From a virus, in the IMG/VR virus record IMGVR_UViG_3300017764_000003, positions 1 to 60,573 of that record: 60,573 nucleotides of DNA. One strand, given 5' to 3'. Positions 43,655 to 51,339 of the stretch are shown piece by piece. A model generated the notes under the pieces. The model made no database searches. It was not told where the DNA came from and saw only the letters and a program-made list of their open reading frames with translations. Position numbers and translations under genes: made by a program. Numbering within the stretch: the first letter of the stretch is position 1; each line of letters begins with the position of its first letter.

Positions 43655-44425
43655 CTATAGTATTGTTCTAGTTAATAATGCTACGTCTTGTGATGTTACA
43701 GTATATACGTTTGTTTGATCTCCTTGTTTATAAGAAATATACTGTAAAGCTTTATTAAACAATATAGAGAACACGCTATCAGGAAATGGTATATAATCGT
43801 CTACGCCCTGAACGGCTTCAGGTTTTCTTACGTAAAAAATAGTTGTATTTTCTTCTGAAACGCTTGGTCTTATTTCTATTTCAGGAGATTCCTGCATTGA
43901 TGAATAAGCCCCTGTAGTTGTGTTGTGATATTTAAACGGATCTAAATATGCGTAAGTCGTTGACTCTGAACACTTTGTGTCGTACCCTGCAGCGAATGGA
44001 TTTCCTGTATTGGTTGCCCATTCTTCTATTGTTAATCTTTTAGCACTATCATTAGAGCTTACATGATATATATCGCTTCTTCTTACAGATTCTTGTATTG
44101 GACTTGAAGGAGCATTAATGCCATCATAGTCTCTAGATGTTATTTTTAAGTATACAGCTAATATAGTCCATGGCTCATACTTAAAGTTTTTTAAAGATAT
44201 CCGAGAGTCACGAGATGCTGTATGCACCTCGACAACTTTTAACTCTCTGAATATTTCTTCACCTAGTTTTTTATCACCTAAACTAGAATTGATTACGCTT
44301 ATCAACCAATTAACTGCTGAGTTTATACTTGGTATGTAATCTTTCTCTAATAAATAATGATCAGAACCTTCAGCATCTAATGCTGATTCTAACCTACTAA
44401 CTAAGTCTTGTACTAATATTGACAT
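43655..44425 (-). CDS. head-tail adaptor protein, 256 aa
   Basis: The N-terminus is helical (VQDLVSRLESALDAEGSDHY, then SINSAVNWLISVINSSLG), followed by an all-beta section (EPWTILAVYLKIT; SPEIEIRPSVSE; IFYVRKPE) and a final helix (FSILFNKALQYISYKQGDQ). This order is usual in podovirus adaptor proteins. It lies one base before the 264-aa gene. No enzymatic motif is visible. Confidence 0.65.
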   Translation of the reverse strand: MSILVQDLVSRLESALDAEGSDHYLLEKDYIPSINSAVNWLISVINSSLGDKKLGEEIFRELKVVEVHTASRDSRISLKNFKYEPWTILAVYLKITSRDYDGINAPSSPIQESVRRSDIYHVSSNDSAKRLTIEEWATNTGNPFAAGYDTKCSESTTYAYLDPFKYHNTTTGAYSSMQESPEIEIRPSVSEENTTIFYVRKPEAVQGVDDYIPFPDSVFSILFNKALQYISYKQGDQTNVYTVTSQDVALLTRTIL

Positions 44426-44436
44426 AATGTCTATTT

Positions 44437-45207
44437 TTAATAGACATCATTAACACTTCCTTGAGCGGCTCTTTCAGTAACTTTACCTTCTTTTACAACA
44501 CCAACTTGCTTGGCTAGATTTAACTTAGCTTTAGTTTCGTTAGATATTGAATCATCAGTAATTTTCTTAATAAGCTTTTGTTTAATGTTATTGATGTCAG
44601 GATCTTGTATATTAATTCCTTCTTTTTTTGCTCTGTCTATAACTCTCATATCACTCATAGCAGAAAGCATATTAGAAACTTGTACCATCTTTTCAGCTTT
44701 TAATACATCTGAATCAATTGCTGTACTAATGTTTTCAAAAAATCTAATACCAAATAGCGAATGCTCTCTTAGCCATTGAGCTTCTGCTTTACTATGTATA
44801 ATTGTTCTACATATAGAAACAGTAGTAAGACCTCTTTTAGGACTTTTTCTATTGTACCTGTAGTGTGGATTAAACTTAACACTCTTACCGTTATTAGGAT
44901 TCATTGATACTTTCCCTCTTCTAACGTCTCCTGATAAATTAAAGCTAACACTATAAGCGAAAAAAGTTGCAGGTATTTCTAAGTAATCATCAGCAAGTGT
45001 TTCTTCTTTCGGCAATGTAGTGTTTGACTTTTCTGCCTCTAATCTTTCAACTTTGGAAGATAGGTCTTTAATTAAAGTCAACATTTCTTTTTGCTGTTTA
45101 TCAGTTATTGATGTAGTAGTTTCTTCTTTAAAAACTAATTCATCTTCATTTGCTTTTACATTTGTATTTGCCTTTAATGAAGGCTTAACAGTTTTTTTCT
45201 TTTCCAT
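44437..45207 (-). CDS. hypothetical structural protein, 256 aa
   Basis: The first gene after the capsid terminator. A disordered Lys/Thr-rich N-terminus leads to a coiled coil (LIKDLSSKVERLEAEKS). Then comes a compact domain (EIPATFFAYSVSFNLSGD; HSLFGIRFFENISTAIDSD) and a charged helical end. It may be a head-completion or cement protein. I do not recognise it. Confidence 0.6.
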   Translation of the reverse strand: MEKKKTVKPSLKANTNVKANEDELVFKEETTTSITDKQQKEMLTLIKDLSSKVERLEAEKSNTTLPKEETLADDYLEIPATFFAYSVSFNLSGDVRRGKVSMNPNNGKSVKFNPHYRYNRKSPKRGLTTVSICRTIIHSKAEAQWLREHSLFGIRFFENISTAIDSDVLKAEKMVQVSNMLSAMSDMRVIDRAKKEGINIQDPDINNIKQKLIKKITDDSISNETKAKLNLAKQVGVVKEGKVTERAAQGSVNDVY

Positions 45208-45235
45208 TTTTTTAATTTTTATAAAGATAATAAAA

Positions 45236-45265
45236 ATGCCCTACCCATCACGACAGGCAGGGCAT
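45236..45265 (-). terminator. intrinsic terminator after the capsid gene
   Basis: On the minus strand ATGCCCTGCC pairs with GGTAGGGCAT (one G-U) around a 10-base loop, followed by TTTTTATT. On the plus strand the same pair is an A-C mismatch, so the hairpin is built for the leftward transcript. It lies 21 bases after the capsid stop codon. Confidence 0.85.
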
Positions 45266-45285
45266 CTTCTTATAATAAGTATTAT

Positions 45286-46560
45286 TTATGCAAATGTTAC
45301 ATCAATATATCCACAAGCTAATGGATTGTTGAACTGTACACCCATGTTTGCATCTACATACATTTCTTTGTACGTCTTAGCAATTCCACCTTCTCTATCA
45401 AGAGTTTCTCCTGATCTTTCAGCCCACATTTGTCTTAAGTTGATATTCTTCATATCAAGTAAGATAATCTTGTTAGCCCAATCAGCAGGGAAAGAAGCTG
45501 TATCTGTAAACCTTGAATAAGGAATAAACACAACTCTAGAAGAACCTAAATTAACTTCGTCTAAAGCTAAACTAGCAACAGCATCATTAGGTGCGTATCT
45601 AGTTTTTTCTTCTTTATATAACTTAGATATTGCTAAGTGTACTTTTGGAGACATGAAAGCAAATCTTACTTGTCCGTAATCTCCATACTCACTATCAATA
45701 ACTAAGTCCTCAAAAACAGATTGTAAAGTATCAGTTGCTGCAACACCTGAAGAAACAGCAGTTGCACTTGGAGAACCTGCAGCAACCATAGCAGGATATA
45801 ATCCTTGAGTTACTTTAGCTTTTGCTCCTTTAGCAGTTGTTACTTCTCCTTTATCTCCATTCCAAAAAGAATTAGAAATATCAGTTCTGAATTGCTTGAA
45901 CATTGCGTTCTTTTCCATTTCTAAGAAGTTAGAAGTAGCAGCAGCATTCTGTAATTTGAATAACTCTACTTCTCCATATCTAATTGCTTTAGAGAATAAC
46001 TGTACATAGTTATGTCTTTCTACTGTAGAAGCTCTAAAGTAGTTAGCAAAACCTTCAACACCATCTCCTTCTACAGAAGATAAAACAGAAATAACTTCAT
46101 TATCAGCAACTGCAGGTAACTGAGCACCATCAAGAGGAGCAACAGTAATAACTACTCCTACGATATCTTGTACAATACCTTTTTCTCCACCTGAGAAAAC
46201 AATAATCATATCTTCAGCAATCCCTTCAACAGAGTCTAGAGTAATATCTAGTGTTGCTCCTGCTGCAGGTTGTGCTAAACCTCCTGCTTCATTTACTGTT
46301 AATGCCTGTCTCTGATATCCCATTTCCTGATAGTAAAACTCATCAGAGTTTACAGGAATAAAAGATTTCATGTTTAATAATTTTAAATCCATGTACTGCT
46401 GTGGAGCAGCATCAAAGATTGCTTTGTTCGTTGCCTTCTCTATTAAGATAGACAAATCGTGTGAATGCGTTGCAGCATATGTTGAACCTGCAGCATTTAA
46501 ATCTACGTTTCTATAAGGTTGTGGACTCGCACCACCACTATCAATGTTATATTGTGCCAT
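45286..46560 (-). CDS. major capsid protein
   Basis: A 424-aa protein directly after the scaffold gene and followed by a strong terminator, as expected for the most abundant virion protein. It has an N-terminal arm (SGGASPQPYRNVDLNAAGST), a helical segment KATNKAIFDAAPQQYMDL, and IPVNSDEFYYQEMGYQRQAL, resembling the E-loop region of HK97-fold capsids. A beta-domain (about residues 90-160) is followed by DGVEGFANYFRASTVERHNY and the late strands RVVFIPYSRF. It lacks an SD (AAATTTAGAAAAA before ATG). The family call rests on context and general composition. Confidence 0.8.
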   Translation of the reverse strand: MAQYNIDSGGASPQPYRNVDLNAAGSTYAATHSHDLSILIEKATNKAIFDAAPQQYMDLKLLNMKSFIPVNSDEFYYQEMGYQRQALTVNEAGGLAQPAAGATLDITLDSVEGIAEDMIIVFSGGEKGIVQDIVGVVITVAPLDGAQLPAVADNEVISVLSSVEGDGVEGFANYFRASTVERHNYVQLFSKAIRYGEVELFKLQNAAATSNFLEMEKNAMFKQFRTDISNSFWNGDKGEVTTAKGAKAKVTQGLYPAMVAAGSPSATAVSSGVAATDTLQSVFEDLVIDSEYGDYGQVRFAFMSPKVHLAISKLYKEEKTRYAPNDAVASLALDEVNLGSSRVVFIPYSRFTDTASFPADWANKIILLDMKNINLRQMWAERSGETLDREGGIAKTYKEMYVDANMGVQFNNPLACGYIDVTFA

Positions 46561-46591
46561 TTTTTCTAAATTTTAATTTTAATTATTTTTT

Positions 46592-47845
46592 TTAACTATA
46601 TGGATCTTTATTAAATTGACCACTTAAATGATGTATAGCGTTATTGGCATCAGTCTTGTTTGCTCCACTTTTATATTTAGAGCCAACCATTTTCTTCTTA
46701 CCTCTAGCTACTATATTAGCGTTTGCTTTTGATTCACTTTTAGACTCAGCTTGTTTTATAAAGCTTTGAATAAGTTTGTCTCCATACAAAGCAAGAGCAA
46801 CTTTTTCTGCTGCATCTTCTTTAAACACACCATTCTTGTCGTAAAAAAGATTTTCTAACCCTCCATCAACCAAGCTAGTACGAATTTTTCTCAGTTCGTT
46901 ACTGCTGAAGTTGGGGTATTTGTTTTTTAAAGAGTCAACGGAATTGATGGCAGAATTCTTTAAAGCTTCATTGCTTTCTTCTTCCTGCCTTATATAATCA
47001 ACACGTTCTCTTTCCCAATCTTTTTTGTCAGACTTAAATAGTCTTTCTGCAGAGTCATACATATCTTCAATGTATTCATCATACTCTTCAGGGTATAACT
47101 CTCCATCGTCAACTTTCTTCTTTTGTTTTTCTACTTTTGCTTTGAAATAGTGAGAGACTACAGCCTCTTTGTCTAAATCATCTACATCCTTAGAAAAATC
47201 AATTGAAGGAGTTGATTGTTTAAATGCTTCACGATAATCTTGTGCATTAGCATAAGCATCAATCGCATCCTTAATTGGTTGTGGTAAAGAACCTAAACCT
47301 TCAACTAGCTCATCATAATTACTTTCATAGTCAGATGCTTTTTGGCTTTGATTCCTCCACTTATCAACCGATTCAAAGAACTTAGAAGGATCTTTTACAG
47401 AATACTTCTTCTTCATATACTCCAAAGCTTCATCAGAAGTTTCAAATGAAGGAACTTTTGATTTCTTTTTACCCTTAGAAGTTTTAATTCCAAAAGGGTT
47501 AGAATCCTCTTCCTCTTCTTCTTCTTCTTTACTTTCTTCTTCGTTTACTACTTGTTCCTCTTCCTCTTCTTGAGCCTCTTCTTGAGTCTCTTCTTCGCTC
47601 TCTTGTTCAGCTTTACCGCCCTGTCTTACTTCGTTATCAACAAACTCCATCATATTCTTATATTCAGGTAGTTCTTTGATTGCAGGATCAGATTCAGCTA
47701 ATCTCATAATATGCTCTATTTGACCTCCACCTTGATCTACAGCTTCTGTTGCTGTAGGTATGTTTGGTTGATTAGGAGCAACTTCATTGTTCACTTCTTC
47801 ATTGTTTTCTTGAGCGATCTCATTTTCATTTAACTCTTCAGACAT
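46592..47845 (-). CDS. capsid scaffold protein
   Basis: A 417-aa acidic, helical and low-complexity protein immediately before the capsid gene, the usual scaffold position. The N-terminal half has long Glu runs (residues about 80-115). The middle is coiled coil (VEKQKKKVDDGELYPEEYDE). The C-terminus is basic (VARGKKKMVGSKYKSGANKT), as in scaffolds that bind the capsid inner face with a basic C-terminal segment. Confidence 0.8.
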   Translation of the reverse strand: MSEELNENEIAQENNEEVNNEVAPNQPNIPTATEAVDQGGGQIEHIMRLAESDPAIKELPEYKNMMEFVDNEVRQGGKAEQESEEETQEEAQEEEEEQVVNEEESKEEEEEEEDSNPFGIKTSKGKKKSKVPSFETSDEALEYMKKKYSVKDPSKFFESVDKWRNQSQKASDYESNYDELVEGLGSLPQPIKDAIDAYANAQDYREAFKQSTPSIDFSKDVDDLDKEAVVSHYFKAKVEKQKKKVDDGELYPEEYDEYIEDMYDSAERLFKSDKKDWERERVDYIRQEEESNEALKNSAINSVDSLKNKYPNFSSNELRKIRTSLVDGGLENLFYDKNGVFKEDAAEKVALALYGDKLIQSFIKQAESKSESKANANIVARGKKKMVGSKYKSGANKTDANNAIHHLSGQFNKDPYS

Positions 47846-47867
47846 AACTTTATTTTTCCTCTATTAA

Positions 47868-47875
47868 CAAATATA
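47868..47875 (-). promoter_or_regulatory. -7 box before the scaffold-capsid pair
   Basis: The minus strand reads TATATTTG (plus CAAATATA), 22 bases before the scaffold ATG, matching the Bacteroidota -7 box. No clear TTG is present at the expected distance, so the promoter is weak or activator-dependent. Together with the terminator at 45236 it would define a separate scaffold-capsid transcript. Confidence 0.45.
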
Positions 47876-47908
47876 TAAAAATTTAGATAATAATTTATTC
47901 TGTATTAT

Positions 47909-48013
47909 CTAATATTTCTTTTTTTTCATAGCCTTACTAACTACTAGAGCTTTATCTCTATCTTTCTTTTTCTTTTTACTCTTTGAGTAACTTTTGCTTT
48001 TTCCGTATGACAT
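47909..48013 (-). CDS. 34-aa Lys/Ser-rich basic microprotein
   Basis: ATG 48013 lies two bases after the stop of the upstream basic protein. The peptide consists of Ser/Tyr/Lys repeats (SYGKSKSYSKSKKKKKDRDK) followed by ALVVSKAMKKKKY. It continues the run of very basic small genes between portal and scaffold, so it could be a DNA-condensing or head-internal peptide. The composition is so simple that the call stays tentative. Confidence 0.45.
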   Translation of the reverse strand: MSYGKSKSYSKSKKKKKDRDKALVVSKAMKKKKY

Positions 48014-48015
48014 GA

Positions 48016-48258
48016 CTATCTTTTTTTACCTTTATGTAATCCATGAGATGCGTGCTGCTTTCCTTTCTTAGTCGCTTCTCTTTTCTTTTTATTAGCAGCT
48101 TGTAATTTTTTCTTGCCTTCTGAAGTCTTTAGCAAGTTAGCAATAACTTTTGCAGGAGCATATACTTCTCCTGTTTCAGATGATTTTTTTCCTGAAGCTG
48201 TTCTCCACTTCTGTTTAGTCCATCTGTCTAAATCTTTTTGTGGTTTCTTTTTACTCAT
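48016..48258 (-). CDS. basic DUF5872-like phage protein, 80 aa
   Basis: A strongly basic small protein with the core DLDRWTKQKWRTASGKKSSE, then TGEVYAPAKVIANL and the tail KKKREATKKGKQHASHG. I recognise this sequence type as a conserved small protein of many phages, possibly the DUF5872 family (name from memory). It is coupled to the upstream gene by ATGA. The start is preceded by AGGAGGAGG, which at the same time encodes the end of the previous protein, so it may not be a true SD. Confidence 0.75.
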   Translation of the reverse strand: MSKKKPQKDLDRWTKQKWRTASGKKSSETGEVYAPAKVIANLLKTSEGKKKLQAANKKKREATKKGKQHASHGLHKGKKR

Positions 48259-48443
48259 CTGTAACCTCCTCCTTTTGCTTTATATTTTTTTGCTAGCATT
48301 TGAGCTTTACGTGCTGACCATTGACCTGCGTTTCCTCCTTTAGTTCCACGCTTAATAGCTTCAAACAAAGCTTTTCTTAATGCAGGTTTAGTATAGTTTC
48401 CTGCTTCATTTACTTTGCTTTTATATTTTTTCTTAGCTGACAT
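48255..48443 (-). CDS. conserved small basic phage protein, 62 aa
   Basis: The product has the pattern NYTKPALRKALFEAIKRG, then GTKGGNAGQWSARKAQMLAK and a Gly-rich end (KGGGYR). I know this kind of protein from many phages, where it accompanies the 80-aa basic protein downstream. Function unknown; the charge suggests binding to packaged or host DNA. Confidence 0.75.
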   Translation of the reverse strand: MSAKKKYKSKVNEAGNYTKPALRKALFEAIKRGTKGGNAGQWSARKAQMLAKKYKAKGGGYR

Positions 48444-48444
48444 A

Positions 48445-50694
48445 CTAAATGTTTCTTTTAATTTGTTCAGTTAATTTTTCTACGTTCTTGTTGTCTTCTC
48501 GGTTATTGTCTTTAGCCATTTGCATTTCACCTCTAGCAACAATTTGATCTATTTCATGTTGCCTTCCTTTTTCAGCTTCCTCTTCTTGTCTAACTTCTTG
48601 TCTAACTCCTTCTACTTTGCTAGCTTGAGCATCTTCTAATTGTGCTTGTACTAATTCTTGTTGAGCCATTACTTGTTGTTGAGCTTGATTATTCTGTGCC
48701 ATTTCTTTCATCTTCATGTCTTGTCTCATTCTTCTAGCAATATCTTCAGGAGTTGATCTGTTAAATAAGTCAGCAGCAGATTCAGCACTAAGCATTTGCA
48801 TTTGAACTAATGAGAATATTAATTCGTTTGCAATTTGTGCAGTTTGTGATTCACTAGCAGATCTTTCAATATAAACTCTAAAGTCCTCCATAGCCATTTC
48901 TTTAGTGATTTTTATTCGTTGTGCTCCTTCATCACCAAGTATCATAGCTAATCTTCTAGGATTGTCTACATGAATCTTTTTACCAACAGTTGCCATATGA
49001 TTATAAGCCTGACCAAGTATATTGGTTAAGGCATAATAGAACGGCTCTTGTATTAATGTACCTCTTTGTATCTGAGATTGTATAACACCAACTAACGCAT
49101 CAGATGAACCTTGTGATCCAACCATAGCTTCATTAACTCCTGTTACATCTTGAATACCAATTTGCATTTGTTGCATGATATTAAATAGTCCCATGGTATC
49201 TGAACCAATGTTAGATCCATAAGTACCTACAGAGTTTTGAACTGAACCTGTTCTAGTTGTATCAACAAATACAGGTTTACTTTTATTAATTGCTCTAATG
49301 ATTCCTTCTTCACCATCTCTAGGATCAACAGCATTTTTTGCAATAACTGAACCACTACCTCTTGAGTTATTAATATGAGACTCAGCTACAGATAATAATC
49401 TGTTTATAAATCTTTGCGGATCAATAGCATCATCAAGCGGTGTAAGTATTTCTCCTTTATCGTAAGACCAAGCGTAGCACTTAAATGGAAAGTTTACACT
49501 AGATGGATCAAATCTGTATGCTTCTTGATACGGAACTTCTCCCCACTCTAAAACGATATCTTCAGATCCACCTGATCTACTTCCTACTTCTTCTTTAGGA
49601 ATAAATATAGCGTACCTTAAAACGTCAACAAATATTTTTATTTTCTTTTTCCCATTAGACAAGCTCTTGTGAGACTCTGTTGGAGGCTCAATAAGATCTT
49701 TATCTGTGTAGTCGGTATCTTTACCTATCATAGTAAACAAAGGATAGCCATACGGATCTTCTACCCATCCATAGTAAACTTCTTCTACGTCTTTCCAATA
49801 AGATTCATATACAGGAATTCTACTACCGTTCTGCTGATAGTATTTGTCAATCATTCTTCCAACATCATTAGCTCCATTTTGACTGTGAGCTTCTATTGAC
49901 TGCCTTTCTTCTTTAGTTAGCTTTTGATATTTTTCAAAGATTGATGGAGTATCCATGTAGTACCATCTACCCATAAACTCAGAATCAGATAAGTCTGACT
50001 TAACTGCAGCCCTATCAAACCACCAATACATAGGATCTTGAGCTTCAGCTTTATAAAATCCATTTTGTTCGTATCCGTAAAAAACTCCTACTCCGTTTAA
50101 AGCTAAATACTTTGATAAATGAATTTTAATATCATCAATACCTATGTTAGCTTCTTGCCATCTAAGTAAATTATTTACATCCTTTTCATATTTGTCTGCA
50201 AAAACATTTTCAAATATAGCTTTAGATTCTTCTCTACTTGTTGTAATACCAAACTCGTCTTCTATGATACGTGCTGTTTCAGGTTCATTTTCTTTCATGT
50301 CGTGCAAGAAGTCTATCCTCTTTAGACCTTGCTCTCTTTTGTTAATAATGAATTCTGATATTGCTCTTGCTCTCGCTTTGTATGATAACCTAACTGCATT
50401 ACCAATGTACTGTTGCACCATTGGTTTAATTAAGTTCTTTGTGATCTTTAATCTGTTTCTGATATCTCCTGACTCATCAAGGAAAAAGTTTTCTGTGTCT
50501 TCTTCAAATATCCATTGACCATCTCCACCTTTGTAGAACGACCAATTAATTAAACACTTACTAATAAATTTTCTGTGATCTTCAGACTGCATTCCTGCTA
50601 AAGTCCATCTTGCAAAATCACAATGATATTTTTTATCTTTTTTATCTTCTAGCCTATTTGGTCTAGTAGAATTGTAATTAACATATAGAGGCAT
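48445..50694 (-). CDS. portal protein
   Basis: The 749-aa product lies after TerL and before the scaffold and capsid, the canonical place. It shows portal-like features: KNLIKPMVQQYIGNAVRLSY near residue 85, a wing region with PMYWWFDRAAVKSDLSDSE, and QDVTGVNEAMVGSQGSSDA near residue 535, a turn motif I associate with phage portals (G-V-N-x-x-x-x-G). A long Gln/Glu-rich coiled-coil C-terminus follows (QQQVMAQQELVQAQLEDAQA), probably reaching into the capsid. It would form the dodecameric DNA entry ring. Confidence 0.85.
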   Translation of the reverse strand: MPLYVNYNSTRPNRLEDKKDKKYHCDFARWTLAGMQSEDHRKFISKCLINWSFYKGGDGQWIFEEDTENFFLDESGDIRNRLKITKNLIKPMVQQYIGNAVRLSYKARARAISEFIINKREQGLKRIDFLHDMKENEPETARIIEDEFGITTSREESKAIFENVFADKYEKDVNNLLRWQEANIGIDDIKIHLSKYLALNGVGVFYGYEQNGFYKAEAQDPMYWWFDRAAVKSDLSDSEFMGRWYYMDTPSIFEKYQKLTKEERQSIEAHSQNGANDVGRMIDKYYQQNGSRIPVYESYWKDVEEVYYGWVEDPYGYPLFTMIGKDTDYTDKDLIEPPTESHKSLSNGKKKIKIFVDVLRYAIFIPKEEVGSRSGGSEDIVLEWGEVPYQEAYRFDPSSVNFPFKCYAWSYDKGEILTPLDDAIDPQRFINRLLSVAESHINNSRGSGSVIAKNAVDPRDGEEGIIRAINKSKPVFVDTTRTGSVQNSVGTYGSNIGSDTMGLFNIMQQMQIGIQDVTGVNEAMVGSQGSSDALVGVIQSQIQRGTLIQEPFYYALTNILGQAYNHMATVGKKIHVDNPRRLAMILGDEGAQRIKITKEMAMEDFRVYIERSASESQTAQIANELIFSLVQMQMLSAESAADLFNRSTPEDIARRMRQDMKMKEMAQNNQAQQQVMAQQELVQAQLEDAQASKVEGVRQEVRQEEEAEKGRQHEIDQIVARGEMQMAKDNNREDNKNVEKLTEQIKRNI

Positions 50695-50698
50695 ACTA

Positions 50699-51265
50699 TT
50701 AATTTATTTTATCTATTATATCTGAAATACTTCTCTTAACTTCAGACTTCTTATTAGACTTCTCTTTAACTTTAATTCCATATCCTGATTCCATTCTATC
50801 TACAACATTGTTTAGTTCTGTAGAAATCTTTAAAGCCAAGTCTGCATACTTTTTCTTTTCGTCTGCATCCATTTCATCCATATCTTGATCGCTAACTATT
50901 ATTATAGTTTGCATTTTATCAAAGATATATTCCTGCATTAACTTAGCCTTTAGTCTTACGGAAGGAATAAAAGATGCCATTTTAGTTATTGCAGCTTTAA
51001 TCTCATCAGGTACATTACCCTTTGCGTATTCAATAGCCTCTTCTTTTTTGGTATGATATGTACCCCAAGACATTGATGCTGCGGCTTTAAGCCTTTTCTT
51101 TTTTTCCAATCCTGCTATAGGAGAAGTTCTATTAGCAAGATACCAAACAAACTTTAGTTGTCTTGCTGAAAGTATACTAAATTCTTCAATCTCAGCTAAC
51201 TCAGGATAGTCTATTTTCATATCCCTGTTGCTAGGTTCATACATTAAAGCTTCTCCATAGTTCAT
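50699..51265 (-). CDS. hypothetical packaging-region protein, 188 aa
   Basis: A helical protein between TerL and portal. It has SARQLKFVWYLANRTSPIAG, a basic segment (LEKKKRLKAAASMSWG) and a Lys/Ser-rich C-terminus (KSNKKSEVKRSISD). The arrangement would suit a small terminase or a portal-binding factor, but it lies after TerL in transcription order, and no HTH is evident. Not assigned. Confidence 0.6.
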   Translation of the reverse strand: MNYGEALMYEPSNRDMKIDYPELAEIEEFSILSARQLKFVWYLANRTSPIAGLEKKKRLKAAASMSWGTYHTKKEEAIEYAKGNVPDEIKAAITKMASFIPSVRLKAKLMQEYIFDKMQTIIIVSDQDMDEMDADEKKKYADLALKISTELNNVVDRMESGYGIKVKEKSNKKSEVKRSISDIIDKIN

Positions 51266-51339
51266 ATACCTTATACAATTAATACAAAAAGAAGGTTACT
51301 TCTTCAAATTTATTTTTAATAATTACAAATATAGTTTTT

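Noticed and set aside
48016-48290. Strong SD (AGGAGGAGG) before the 80-aa basic gene as evidence of SD use in late genes
   Set aside because: The same bases encode the KGGG end of the preceding protein, so the match may be coincidental. It is the only clear late example.
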